Shown: positions 1 through 7,389, counted from the first letter of the stretch. The stretch is 64,000 nucleotides of DNA from Roseiarcus sp963842835 (GCA_963842835.1 CAWJIB010000005.1:241314-305313), one strand, 5' to 3'. Program-made: numbers and translations. Notes: generated by a model from the sequence alone, not told the origin.

Positions 1-337
1 CGGCGTCGCAGAAGATCGCAACCGCCCGCAACGTGTCGAGATAGGGGCCCAGCAACAATTCCGCGACGGCGACAAGCGCGAATAAGCCCGGCGGCTTGAT
101 GTCGAAGGCGCCGACATAGGGCAGCACGCCGCGCGTCCACAGATGGGCGACCTCGATGTAGAAGGCGTCGTCCGGGCCATCCCTTCGACACAGCGGCAGG
201 CGCAAAAGGACGGTCCAAATCAGCGCGGCGCCAAAGACCGCGACAAGGCCGATGGCGCGGCGCGCCGCCGGATGTCGGCCGAGCGCGGAGACGACGCCGA
301 TGCGCGGGAGCAGGCTTTGATAAGCGGCAAATGTCAT
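1..337 (-). CDS. GT39/ArnT-like membrane glycosyltransferase, N-terminal part (runs off window)
   Basis: Only about 112 N-terminal residues are inside the window; the gene continues past base 1. The chosen ATG is at 337, and an upstream ATG near 394 is out of frame. A hydrophobic segment lies at about residues 29-48. It is followed by the first luminal loop typical of dolichol-phosphate-mannose or undecaprenyl-sugar dependent glycosyltransferases: an Asp-Asp-x-Phe-Tyr stretch, then Gly-x-Leu-Pro-Tyr, then Asp-Ile-Lys-Pro-Pro-Gly and a second membrane segment. In this superfamily (PMT, ArnT, GT39) the acidic pair in that loop is catalytic. The family role is transfer of a sugar from a lipid carrier on the outer face of the inner membrane to a protein or lipid; the acceptor cannot be told from this fragment. 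Confidence 0.75.
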   Translation of the reverse strand, partial: MTFAAYQSLLPRIGVVSALGRHPAARRAIGLVAVFGAALIWTVLLRLPLCRRDGPDDAFYIEVAHLWTRGVLPYVGAFDIKPPGLFALVAVAELLLGPYLDTLRAVAIFCDA

Positions 338-696
338 ATTGTCGATCGAGCCGATAGACGGGGCGCGATTTCGGACTTGTCTCGAACGCCTCGGCGCAAG
401 CCATAGTGCCAAATCATTAAGCCCTCATTGCGCCGCCGCTGCTCGCAGGCCAGGGACGCCACGTTTGACGAGAGCTTGAATTCGAGCGGACCCGGGCCGA
501 TGCGGACGGTTTCCAGTCGTGGCCATCGATCCTTCCCTGATTTTTTCGCTCGAGCGATTTGACGAAAGCCGAGATTTCATCCCTCAGAGACGGTAGAAAG
601 AATTCGAAAGGCCGACGCCCGGCGCGAGTCTGTTGCAATCGCGGCCCAATCATGGTCGCGTCGCGCGGACCGTCCCGCAGCGCAAAAGGAATCGTC
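338..696. other. Intergenic region between divergent genes
   Basis: This stretch separates the minus-strand glycosyltransferase from the plus-strand DUF1772 gene. Short open frames exist on both strands, but none resembles a known family or has a convincing ribosome binding site. It should carry the promoters of both genes. I see no cobalamin riboswitch in it, although cobS lies further downstream. Confidence 0.5.
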
Positions 697-1119
697 ATGT
701 CGCCCGGATCTCTCGCCCTCGTTCTCGCCGCCGCGTTTTCCGGCGCCGCGCTCTACGTCAATCTCGTCGAGCAACCCGCGCGCCTGGCGCTCGACGATCA
801 GGCCATGCTCAACGAATGGACGCCGAGCGACCGGCGCGGCGTCGCGCTGCTCGCGGGCCTGTCGCTGCTCTCGGCGGCGCTCGGCCTCGTCGCCTATTTC
901 GCCAGCCAGGACGTGCGCTGGGCGATCGGCGCGCTGATCATCATCTTAAGCTGGCCCTATGCATTCTTCGTCATGGCGCCGGTCAACGACCAGATCCTCA
1001 CGCTCGCGCCGCGCGACATCGGCGCCGCGCGCGTTCTCGTACGTCAATGGGGCCTGCTCGAATACGGCCAGACGGGGATCGGCGTCGCCGCCTGCGCGGT
1101 GTTCCTGTGGGCGCTGTGA
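697..1119 (+). CDS. DUF1772 / anthrone-oxygenase-like membrane protein
   Basis: This is a 140-residue membrane protein with about four hydrophobic segments (roughly residues 3-22, 48-66, 70-90 and 118-139). It carries features of the DUF1772 family: an early Tyr-Val-Asn followed by a Glu-Gln-Pro-Ala-Arg stretch just after the first segment, and a Pro-x-Asn-Asp-x-Ile motif after the third. The reading frame is open upstream to 559, but the ATG at 697 is preferred because AAAAGGA lies six bases before it and the signal-like hydrophobic start follows at once. Function in bacteria is unknown; fungal relatives act as anthrone oxygenases or decarboxylase-like enzymes, which need not apply here. It ends 73 bases before cobS on the same strand. 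Confidence 0.75.
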   Translation: MSPGSLALVLAAAFSGAALYVNLVEQPARLALDDQAMLNEWTPSDRRGVALLAGLSLLSAALGLVAYFASQDVRWAIGALIIILSWPYAFFVMAPVNDQILTLAPRDIGAARVLVRQWGLLEYGQTGIGVAACAVFLWAL

Positions 1120-1192
1120 GCGGGCGCGCGGCCTCGGGCGGGCGGGCCGTGGCCGCGCGGACGGCGAGCGCCGCGCAAGGATAGAAAACGCC

Positions 1193-2014
1193 ATGTTCGA
1201 CGCGCCGGCCGACCCAGCCCTGTTCGCTCGCGCGTGGCGCGACATTATCGAGAATCTGCGCTTTTTCTCAGCGCTGCCGACGCCGTCTTGGCGCGCCAAG
1301 ATCGAGCCCGGCGCCGGGCTCGATCTGGCGCGGATCGCCTGGGCGACGCCGATCGCGGGCGCGCTGATCGGCGCCGTCGGCGCGCTGGCGTTCGGCCTGG
1401 CCGATCTCCTCGGCCTGCCGTTCTTCCTACGCGCGGCGTTCGCCGTGGCGGCGCTCGCCCTCGCCACCGGCGCGCTGCACGAGGACGGCCTGGCCGATGT
1501 CGCCGACGGATTCGGCGGCGGCCTTACGCACGAATCCAAGCTCGCGATCATGCGCGACAGCCGTATCGGCGCCTTCGGAACGGTGGCGCTGGTTCTCTCG
1601 CTGATCCTGCGCGTCGGCGCGCTCGCGGCGCTGGCGCGCAGCGGCTTCGGCGTCGCCGCGACGAGCCTGATCCTCGCCGGCGCCGCCTCGCGCGCCGGCG
1701 CGCTGGTTCCGCTGGCGCTGCTGCCCCCCGCCCGCGCCGAAGGCGCCGGCGCGAGCGCCGGCCGCCCCGAGACGAAAGATTTGATCGCGGCCGGCCTCGC
1801 CGTCGCCGGCGTCGCGTTTCTCGCCGGGCTCGTCGCGCTCGGCGTCATGCGCGCCTTGTTCGCCTGCGTCCTCGCCGCAGCGGCTTCCTGGGCGATGAGC
1901 GCGCTGGCGCGCCGCCAGATCGGCGGCCAAACTGGCGACGTCGCCGGCGCGGCGCAGCAGGTCGCCGAAATCGCCTGCCTCTGCGGTCTTCTCATCGGCG
2001 GTCGCGCGCCTTAA
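1193..2014 (+). CDS. cobS: Adenosylcobinamide-GDP ribazoletransferase (cobalamin synthase)
   Basis: CobS joins alpha-ribazole (or its phosphate) to adenosylcobinamide-GDP, the last assembly step of vitamin B12, at the inner membrane. The 273-residue length fits the family. The signature acidic motif Leu-His-Glu-Asp-Gly-Leu-Ala-Asp-x-x-Asp-Gly-Phe-Gly-Gly lies near residues 95-110, followed by Ile-Met-Arg-Asp-Ser-Arg-Ile-Gly-x-Phe-Gly. Several hydrophobic segments rich in Ala and Leu make up the rest. The open frame extends upstream to 959, but the ATG at 1193 gives the normal N-terminus. No other cob genes are in the window. The DUF1289 gene starts 10 bases after its stop, which suggests cotranscription. 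Confidence 0.93.
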   Translation: MFDAPADPALFARAWRDIIENLRFFSALPTPSWRAKIEPGAGLDLARIAWATPIAGALIGAVGALAFGLADLLGLPFFLRAAFAVAALALATGALHEDGLADVADGFGGGLTHESKLAIMRDSRIGAFGTVALVLSLILRVGALAALARSGFGVAATSLILAGAASRAGALVPLALLPPARAEGAGASAGRPETKDLIAAGLAVAGVAFLAGLVALGVMRALFACVLAAAASWAMSALARRQIGGQTGDVAGAAQQVAEIACLCGLLIGGRAP

Positions 2015-2023
2015 ATCACGCGC

Positions 2024-2254
2024 ATGAATCTTTCCGATCTGCCGCCCCTCAGCCCCTGCGTGAAAATCTGCGTCGTCGATCCCGTTTCGGGCCTATGCAT
2101 CGGCTGCGGCCGCACGGTCGCGGAGATCACGATGTGGGGCGAACTCGACGCCGGCAAGCAACGCGCCATCGTCGCGGGCCTCGAGCCGCGCCTGAAGGCG
2201 GCGCGCTCGCGCGCGGCGCGGGGCGGGCGCGTTCGCGCGCGCGAACGAGGCTGA
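2024..2254 (+). CDS. DUF1289 small cysteine-rich protein
   Basis: This 76-residue protein carries the DUF1289 pattern: Ser-Pro-Cys-x3-Cys, then Cys-x2-Cys-Gly-Arg-Thr about eight residues later, then Ile-x-x-Trp. The four cysteines suggest a bound metal or Fe-S cluster. The family is found across proteobacteria and has no assigned reaction. The C-terminus is Arg- and Ala-rich. It sits 10 bases after cobS, and its stop is followed almost immediately by the start of the protease gene at 2256, so cobS, this gene and the protease look like one transcription unit. Confidence 0.85.
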   Translation: MNLSDLPPLSPCVKICVVDPVSGLCIGCGRTVAEITMWGELDAGKQRAIVAGLEPRLKAARSRAARGGRVRARERG

Positions 2255-2255
2255 A

Positions 2256-2951
2256 ATGGTTGTCGTCATTCCCCTCGCGCTCCTCGCCGCGGCGCTGATC
2301 GCGCTTTGGGCCACGCCCGCCGGCGCGCCGCTCATCGGGCTCGATCACGCGAGTTTCGCGCGCGCGGCCTTCGGTCTCGCCTTTTTGGCGTGGCTGATGC
2401 TGGCCGGGGCGCGGCGGGCCGGGCCGGGCGCGCTCGCGCGCGTCCTCGGCGGCGCGACGATCTGGGCGGCGATCATCCTCGGCCTCACCGGCGTCTACGC
2501 CTATCGCTTCGAGGCCTCCGAGATCGCCGATCGGGTCATGGCCGAACTTTTCTCCAATGAGCCGCAAATCGGCCAGAGCGGCGAGGTCATCGTCAACCGG
2601 CGCCTCGGCGGCGAATTCGTCATTCCCGCCAAGGTCAACGGCGCGCGCGTCGCCTTTTTGTTCGACACCGGCGCCTCGGTCGTGGTGCTGCGCGCGCAGG
2701 ACGCCAAGCGCATCGGCGTCGACGCCGACGGGCTCGATTACGACATCAGCGTCGTCACCGCCAACGGCGCCGCGATGGCGGCGGAAACGCGCCTCGGAGA
2801 GATCGCGATCGGCCCGATCGTCATGCGCAACGTGCCCGCGCTCGTCGCCCGGCCGGGCGCGCTCAGCGAGAGCCTGCTCGGCATGAGCTTCCTCGAGAGG
2901 CTGCAGAGCTACACGGTCGAGCGCGGACGGCTGATCCTGAAGGCCAAGTAA
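2256..2951 (+). CDS. Membrane-anchored retropepsin-like aspartic protease (TIGR02281 family)
   Basis: The 231-residue protein starts with three hydrophobic segments (about residues 1-20, 36-52 and 66-85). A clan AA aspartic protease domain follows, in which Phe-Leu-Phe-Asp-Thr-Gly-Ala-Ser near residue 132 is the single catalytic Asp-Thr/Ser-Gly box. A Leu-Gly-Met-Ser-Phe-Leu motif near the C-terminus is the usual second landmark of this family. Such proteins act as homodimers, because each chain supplies one Asp. The catalytic domain is predicted to face the periplasm; substrates are not known. It follows the DUF1289 gene with one base between them. Confidence 0.88.
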   Translation: MVVVIPLALLAAALIALWATPAGAPLIGLDHASFARAAFGLAFLAWLMLAGARRAGPGALARVLGGATIWAAIILGLTGVYAYRFEASEIADRVMAELFSNEPQIGQSGEVIVNRRLGGEFVIPAKVNGARVAFLFDTGASVVVLRAQDAKRIGVDADGLDYDISVVTANGAAMAAETRLGEIAIGPIVMRNVPALVARPGALSESLLGMSFLERLQSYTVERGRLILKAK

Positions 2952-2976
2952 GCTCGAAAGGCGAAGCGAGCGGGGC

Positions 2977-3981
2977 TCAGACCGCCTCGGCGAGCGGCGC
3001 GCGCGCGATTTGCGCGACCGCTTCGCGCAGCACGGCGAGGCCCGCGCCTGGCCGCGTCGCCAGCGTCGCCAGCTTTTGCCGATAGGCGCGTGCGCCGGGC
3101 CGCCCCGCAAACAGGCCGAGCATGTGGCGCGTCATGTCGTGCAGGCGTGCGCCGCGCGCCAATTCGCGCGCGACATAGGGCAGATAGGCTTCAACCGCCT
3201 CGAAGGCGTCGCGCAAAGGCGCCGGCTCGCCGAAGATTTCGGGGTCGACGCCGAGCAGCATTTCCGGATTTTGATAGGCGGCGCGGCCGACCATCGCGCC
3301 GTCGACCCAGCGCAAATGGCCGCGGGCGGCTTCGAGATCGCCGATTCCGCCGTTAATCGCGATCGGCAGATCGGGATGCGCGGCCTTCAGCTCGTAAACG
3401 AGCCGATAGTCGAGCGGCGGCACGCTGCGGTTGTCCCGCGGGCTGAGGCCTTCGAGCCAGGCCTTGCGCGCGTGGACGACGATTCCCGCCGCGCCCGCCG
3501 CCGCGATCCTCTCGACCAGCGCGAACAGAGCCTCGCGCGGCTCCTGCTCGTCGACGCCGATGCGGCATTTGACGGTGACGGGGACCTTCGTCGCCGCCGC
3601 CATCGCCGCGACGCATTCGGCTACCAGCGCCGGCTCGCGCATCAGGCAGGCGCCGAAGCGGCCGTTCTGCACGCGGTCGGACGGGCAGCCGCAATTGAGG
3701 TTGATTTCGTCGTAGCCGAATTCGCCGCCGATGCGCGCGGCCTCGGCGAGCCGCTTCGGCTCGGCGCCGCCGAGCTGCAAGGCGATCGGATGCTCGAACG
3801 CGTCGAAGCCGATGAGCCGCTCGCGCGGGCCGAACACCACCGCGTCCGCCGTCACCATCTCGCTATAGAGCCGGGCGCGACGCGTCAGCAGCCGGTGGAA
3901 GACGCGGCAATGCCGGTCCGTCCAATCCATCATCGGCGCGACGCTGAAGCGCCAGCTCGTCATTTCGTTTGCGCCCGTCAT
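2977..3981 (-). CDS. dusA: tRNA-dihydrouridine synthase A
   Basis: DusA reduces U20/U20a in the tRNA D-loop using FMN and NADPH. The protein shows the family landmarks in order: Ser-Val-Ala-Pro-Met-Met-Asp-Trp-Thr near the start (FMN pocket), Leu-Gln-Leu-Gly-Gly, then Asn-x-Asn-Cys-Gly-Cys-Pro-Ser with the catalytic Cys near residue 100, then Val-Lys-Cys-Arg-Ile-Gly, His-Ala-Arg-Lys and Asn-Gly-Gly-Ile. The length of 334 residues is normal. Two ATGs are possible, 3981 and 3963; neither has a strong ribosome binding site, and the second begins closer to the conserved domain. Transcription runs away from the scar region that lies upstream. Confidence 0.94.
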   Translation of the reverse strand: MTGANEMTSWRFSVAPMMDWTDRHCRVFHRLLTRRARLYSEMVTADAVVFGPRERLIGFDAFEHPIALQLGGAEPKRLAEAARIGGEFGYDEINLNCGCPSDRVQNGRFGACLMREPALVAECVAAMAAATKVPVTVKCRIGVDEQEPREALFALVERIAAAGAAGIVVHARKAWLEGLSPRDNRSVPPLDYRLVYELKAAHPDLPIAINGGIGDLEAARGHLRWVDGAMVGRAAYQNPEMLLGVDPEIFGEPAPLRDAFEAVEAYLPYVARELARGARLHDMTRHMLGLFAGRPGARAYRQKLATLATRPGAGLAVLREAVAQIARAPLAEAV

Positions 3982-4039
3982 GGCGGGATTCGGCTCGATC
4001 TCGGGACCGGCGCGCCGCAGGGCCGCCTTGCGGCCCCCA

Positions 4040-4110
4040 CATAAGCCCAGAGCGTCCGGCGTTCAACGCCCTTGGGACTCAGCCCTCCAGCCGCCGTTCG
4101 ACGAAGCCCT
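4040..4110. repeat. Second copy of the gmk 3' flank (direct repeat, left copy)
   Basis: The first 32 bases here are identical to 5822-5853, and the next roughly 40 are mostly identical to 5854-5892, which is the 3' end of gmk. The identical part contains the 13-base palindrome GGCGTTCAACGCC. Right of 4110 the similarity stops abruptly and a different small-gene fragment begins. The two copies bracket about 1.8 kb of scarred DNA and probably mark a duplication or insertion joint. Confidence 0.8.
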
Positions 4111-4339
4111 CGCATTCGCGCCGCGCTTCGATGGCCGCAGGCGGAAGCATGACGCCGCCGAGATCATGGCGAAGATCGTCGCCGAGCGGCTTGTGGAGCA
4201 CCTGGAGCGATCAGGCTTCATCGTCATGAAGAAACCGCCGATCGGCGCGAGTGCGGCGCCCTATCGTGGCGAGGTTCCATCGTGGGGCCCGCCCGACCCC
4301 CATCAAAAAGCCGCGATCCGGGCTGAGACTTTTAAATAA
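4105..4339 (+). pseudogene. Fragment of an unrecognised small gene, copy 1
   Basis: In the frame ending at 4339, about 50 residues (Ala-Phe-Ala-Pro-Arg-Phe-Asp onward, through Arg-Arg-Lys-His-Asp and Val-Glu-His-Leu, to Lys-Pro-Pro-Ile-Gly) match closely with a second fragment at 5170-5353. The upstream part of this open frame is only the gmk-flank repeat, so the original start is lost. After the shared block this copy has about 25 unrelated residues before a stop. I do not recognise the family. The low divergence between the copies suggests that an intact gene of roughly 60-70 codons exists elsewhere in this or related genomes. Confidence 0.5.
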
Positions 4340-4535
4340 AGGCAAACCGCCGGAGCATGGGCCTGAAAAAGGCGGCCATCTGGGGATGTCGAGTATAGGC
4401 CAATCTCTAGGCTAACAACCAAGCAGAGCGCCAATGCTGATGAGAAGATAGCGGCCCCAGAACCGTTGCACATTTCGATCTGAAATCTAACTGGGGAATG
4501 TCGGATTTAAACCGCGAATCAAGGAGCCGGCGATT

Positions 4536-5006
4536 ATGACCCAGGTGGATGATGGGTTAGTGGTACCGGAGGACCAAGGGTGTTTCACCTTGACGATTGG
4601 CGGCCTCACTTATAATTTAACTTTATACTATGTTGAAGCAATTGCCACCACAAATACCTTTGAATGCACTCCAGCTTTATCTGGCATCCCCGAAGGCAAT
4701 TCAGATGGCGTCCCTCAAGGCGAGTGGTCTGGCAATGCTCTTACTAATACAATAACATTATCATACTCTGATTCGTCGTCTATTTTGTTTAGCACAGACC
4801 TAGTCGTCCTTGAAAATATTGATATCCCAGCATTTAGCAGCCCGTTTGATGGTTTAGGCAGTTGTTCCGGTATTGCCACCTGTGATTCGCCTCAGATGAG
4901 CGGAACTTGGGAATACCTGCCCGTGCCCGCCGGAAATAATGGCGGGGATGATGATGGGTCTGATGGCGGGGATGATGATGGGTCCGTCAGCGTTATTTAT
5001 GGCTGA
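4536..5006 (+). CDS. AT-rich orphan protein, unknown function
   Basis: This 156-residue frame has a good ribosome binding site (AAGGAG about 14 bases before the ATG). Its base composition is clearly lower in GC than its neighbours, as are the 150 bases before it. The protein is acidic, rich in Ser, Thr, Asn and Gly, with four or five cysteines and mostly predicted beta structure; no signal peptide or family is recognised. The C-terminus is a tandemly repeated Gly-Gly-Asp-Asp-Asp-Gly-Ser block. The last few codons run into the IS1380 remnant, so the native C-terminus may have been cut off by that insertion. It looks horizontally acquired. Whether it is still expressed cannot be told. Confidence 0.55.
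   Translation: MTQVDDGLVVPEDQGCFTLTIGGLTYNLTLYYVEAIATTNTFECTPALSGIPEGNSDGVPQGEWSGNALTNTITLSYSDSSSILFSTDLVVLENIDIPAFSSPFDGLGSCSGIATCDSPQMSGTWEYLPVPAGNNGGDDDGSDGGDDDGSVSVIYG
4940..4983. repeat. 24-bp tandem repeat inside the orphan gene
   Basis: The sequence GGCGGGGATGATGATGGGTC occurs twice with a 24-base spacing, so it keeps the reading frame and encodes the repeated Asp-Asp-Asp-Gly-Ser tail of the orphan protein. It probably arose by slippage. Confidence 0.75.
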
Positions 5007-5158
5007 CGACCTCGCGCCGATCTTGATCAGCTTTTCTTTGAGGGTTGTCAGCGACCAGTCCTTGATCGGCTCGGGCGTCGCCAACGTGCGCAGGAAATTG
5101 CCGAGATTGTAGGCGAGGGCATGAAGCTGAAGGCGAACGGCGTTGGCGGCGAACGAAC
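4996..5158 (-). mobile_element. IS1380-family transposase remnant
   Basis: On the minus strand, about 50 residues match the conserved C-terminal region of IS1380 transposases: Asn-x-Val-Arg-Leu-Gln-Leu-His-Ala-Leu-Ala-Tyr-Asn-Leu-Gly-Asn-Phe, then Asp-Trp-Ser-Leu-Thr-x-Leu-x-Glu-Lys-Leu-Ile-Lys-Ile-Gly-Ala. The following Val-Val-Ser-His of the family is present but in another frame, which is consistent with a one-base deletion just after the Ile-Gly-Ala codons. Both the long N-terminal part and the last C-terminal part are missing, and no terminal inverted repeats are seen. This is a dead fragment. Confidence 0.8.
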
Positions 5159-5169
5159 GGCACGATAGC

Positions 5170-5353
5170 CGCGCCCGATGACCTCGCCGCCGCGTTCGCG
5201 CCACGCTTCGATGGCGGAAGGCGGAAGCATGACTCCGCGCAGATGATGGCGCGGATCGTCGTCAAGCGCCTTGTTGAGCATCTGGCGCGATCGGGCTTTG
5301 TCGTCATGATGCGCCCGCCGATCGGCGGCTCTGCGCCGATGGGGCGATTTTGA
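5170..5353 (+). pseudogene. Fragment of the same unrecognised small gene, copy 2
   Basis: The frame ending with TGA at 5351-5353 encodes the same block seen at 4105-4339, with conservative differences. It begins with an Asp-Asp-Leu-Ala-Ala-Ala stretch absent from copy 1 and ends naturally soon after Lys/Arg-Pro-Pro-Ile-Gly. No start codon is available in frame before the IS1380 remnant. Comparing the two copies, the substitutions look mainly conservative, so the gene was probably under selection before it was broken. Function unknown. Confidence 0.5.
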
Positions 5354-5427
5354 CGGAACAGCCCGAAGCAAAGTGGCCGCCGGAACCTGCCCGGCGGCCG
5401 TATCGCTTGTGTTGAGCGGTGTTCTTG

Positions 5428-5655
5428 CTAGACAGGCCGCCAAATTTGATCTCGGTAAGAGCCTGGAACAACCAGGTGTTCAGCCTTCTTGACGGCGGCC
5501 CGATAGTCGGCGCTGGCTAACAGCTTGCCGACTCGCTCCTCGGCTTCGGCCATGCTGTTGGAATGCGAAATAAAGGCGACCTCCAAGGGATTCCCGCCAA
5601 AAGCAGTAGCGACGGTGATGTCGGCACCGGTCGCATTCTTTGCGGTGACCGCCAA
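5428..5655 (-). CDS. Small hypothetical protein, possibly 5'-truncated
   Basis: This 75-residue frame starts at a TTG (5655) and ends at a TAG. The protein looks real: a compact, evenly composed sequence with Phe-Gly-Gly-Asn-Pro-Leu-Glu-Val-Ala-Phe near the N-terminus and an amphipathic Ala/Glu/Lys helix after it. The frame is open further upstream with a plausible coding stretch (Pro-Pro-Leu-Leu-Ala-Lys-Glu-Leu) but no ATG before the 29-bp tandem duplication at 5694-5750. The native start may therefore have been lost when that duplication or the nearby scar formed. I do not recognise the family. Confidence 0.5.
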   Translation of the reverse strand: MAVTAKNATGADITVATAFGGNPLEVAFISHSNSMAEAEERVGKLLASADYRAAVKKAEHLVVPGSYRDQIWRPV

Positions 5656-5693
5656 CTCTTTGGCAAGAAGCGGGGGAGACTGTTGGAGCGCCG

Positions 5694-5750
5694 AATGGCC
5701 CCCGCGCCTACGGCGCTTGCCAAATGGCCCCCGCGCCTACGGCGCTTGCC
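5694..5750. repeat. 29-bp tandem duplication
   Basis: The unit beginning AATGGCCCCCGCGCCTACGG and ending GCGCTTGCC occurs at 5694-5721 and again at 5723-5750. The core GCGCC-TA-CGGCGC is nearly palindromic. It sits in the non-coding gap between the small hypothetical gene and gmk. Confidence 0.85.
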
Positions 5751-5821
5751 ATGAGATGATCACCATTATTCTGAGACGGCAACGTGAAACGGATCGGCCA
5801 AAGCATGGATCGCCGCGCCCG

Positions 5822-5892
5822 CATAAGCCCAGAGCGTCCGGCGTTCAACGCCCCGCCGGCTTAGCCCTTCAGCAGCCCCTCGACGAAGCCCT
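5822..5892. repeat. gmk 3' flank (direct repeat, right copy)
   Basis: This is the partner of 4040-4110 and overlaps the last codons of gmk. The 13-base palindrome GGCGTTCAACGCC just after the gmk stop could serve as a short transcription-end hairpin for the yicC-gmk unit, although no T-run follows. Confidence 0.75.
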
Positions 5893-6505
5893 CGACGCCT
5901 TCGGCGACGCGCGCGCAGCGCGTCCGCTCGGCGGAAATGATCGCCACGACCTGGCCATAGGCGCGCTGCAGGTCGTCGTTGACCACGACGTAATCGTATT
6001 GGCGCCAGCGCTCGATTTCGCGTTTGGCGTTTTCGAGCCTTTTGTCGATCGTCGCCGCCGAATCCTCGGCGCGCCGGTCGAGCCGCGCGCGCAGTTCCGC
6101 CATCGACGGCGGCAGGATGAAGATGCTGACGACGTCGCTCCCGAGCGCCTTGCGCACCTGCTGGGCGCCCTGCCAATCGATGTCGAACAGCATGTCCCGC
6201 CCTTGCGCGAGCACCGCCTCGACCGGCCCGCGCGGCGTGCCATAGCAACTGCCGTGGACCTCGGCCGATTCCAGGAGGTCGCCCGCCGCCTTGGCCACGT
6301 CGAACTGATGCTGGCTGATGAAATGATAATGGATGCCGTCCGCCTCCGAGGAGCGGCGCGCGCGCGTGGTGACGGAGATCGACAGCGTCAGGTCGAGCGA
6401 CTTGTCCTGCAACAGCATGCGCGTCAGCGTCGTCTTTCCGGCGCCCGAGGGCGAAGAGAGAATCAAAATCATGCCGCGTCGGCGCATCGTCGGGACCTGG
6501 CTCAT
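5861..6505 (-). CDS. gmk: Guanylate kinase
   Basis: Gmk phosphorylates GMP to GDP with ATP. The 214-residue protein has the P-loop Ser-Ser-Pro-Ser-Gly-Ala-Gly-Lys-Thr-Thr near residues 17-26, the Ser-Val-Thr-Thr-Arg GMP-binding segment, a Gly-x-x-Tyr-His-Phe stretch, Tyr-Gly-Thr-Pro-Arg, and Asp-Ile-Asp-Trp-Gln-Gly. It overlaps yicC by four bases (ATGA), so translation is coupled to yicC. A start at the internal Met 12 residues later is also possible, because the extension Met-Ser-Gln-Val-Pro-Thr is poorly conserved in the family. Its 3' end is duplicated near 4040. Confidence 0.96.
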   Translation of the reverse strand: MSQVPTMRRRGMILILSSPSGAGKTTLTRMLLQDKSLDLTLSISVTTRARRSSEADGIHYHFISQHQFDVAKAAGDLLESAEVHGSCYGTPRGPVEAVLAQGRDMLFDIDWQGAQQVRKALGSDVVSIFILPPSMAELRARLDRRAEDSAATIDKRLENAKREIERWRQYDYVVVNDDLQRAYGQVVAIISAERTRCARVAEGVEGFVEGLLKG

Positions 6506-7389
6506 TCGATGTTCTGCACTTGCTCCCGCAATTGCTCGATTTGCGCGCGCAGTTCAAGCCCCTGCGCGGTGAGCGAAACATCGTTGGCCTTGGCGCACAG
6601 CGTATTGGCCTCGCGGCCCAGTTCCTGCGCGAGAAAATCGAGCCGGCGGCCGACCGGCCCGCCTTCCCCCAGAAGCGCGCGCGCCGCGGAGACATGCGTC
6701 TTCAGGCGGTCGAGCTCCTCGCGAATGTCGGCCTTGGCGGCGAGCAGGATCGCCTCTTGATGCAGCCGGTTCTCGTCGAAGCCGCGCGAGGACTCCATCA
6801 GCGCAGCGACGGATTGGGCGAGGCGCGCGCGCACCGCCTCGGGTTTTCGCGCGGGATTGTCGTCGGCGGCCTGCGTAAGTTCGGCGATGGCGTCGAGGCG
6901 CTCGCCGAGAATCGTCGCGAGCGCATCGCCCTCGGCGCGCCGCGCGACGTCGAGCGCCGCGATCGCGACATCGAGGCTCGACAGCGCGCCAGCGCAGGCG
7001 GCGGCGATCGAAGCCTCGTCGTCGGCGGCCTCGACGATCTCGACGATGCCGCGAACGCCGAGCACGCCGTCCATGGTCGGCGGCGCGAGGCCGGCGGCTT
7101 GGGCGGCCTCGCGCGCCGCGCTGACGATCGAGGCGAGCGCAGCCGCATCGACGCGCGCCTGCGAAGTCGCGCCTTCGCGCTGGGCGGCGATCGTCGCGAA
7201 ACACGTGCCGCGCGCCAGCGCCTTGGTCAGCCGCGCACGCGCCTCGCCCTCGATACGGTCGAAGCCGGCGGGAACGCGCAGCCGCAGATCGAGCCCCTTG
7301 GCGTTGACGCATTTGAGCTCAACCGTCCAGCGCCATGGGCCGTGGGCGCCGGCGGCGCGAGCGAAGCCGGTCATGCTGGTCAGGGTCAT
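6502..7389 (-). CDS. yicC: YicC family endoribonuclease-like protein
   Basis: The N-terminus (Met-Thr-Gly-Phe-Ala-Arg, then Trp-x-Val-Glu-Leu-Lys-x-Val-Asn-x-Lys-Gly-Leu) and the C-terminus (Leu-Asp-Phe-Leu-x-Gln-Glu-x-x-Arg-Glu-x-Asn-Thr) are the two conserved YicC blocks; the latter is the DUF1732 part. The E. coli member is a ribonuclease implicated in small-RNA turnover. Length of 295 residues is normal. It is the first gene of a two-gene unit with gmk, the usual neighbour in alphaproteobacteria, and is divergent from the Lon-like gene at 7542. Confidence 0.92.
   Translation of the reverse strand: MTLTSMTGFARAAGAHGPWRWTVELKCVNAKGLDLRLRVPAGFDRIEGEARARLTKALARGTCFATIAAQREGATSQARVDAAALASIVSAAREAAQAAGLAPPTMDGVLGVRGIVEIVEAADDEASIAAACAGALSSLDVAIAALDVARRAEGDALATILGERLDAIAELTQAADDNPARKPEAVRARLAQSVAALMESSRGFDENRLHQEAILLAAKADIREELDRLKTHVSAARALLGEGGPVGRRLDFLAQELGREANTLCAKANDVSLTAQGLELRAQIEQLREQVQNIE

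Noticed and set aside
417..698. 93-codon minus-strand frame upstream of DUF1772
   Set aside because: No ribosome site, no family resemblance, overlaps the probable promoter region and the DUF1772 start.
338..1192. Cobalamin riboswitch ahead of cobS
   Set aside because: I could not find the conserved B12-box core or a matching stem arrangement in this stretch.
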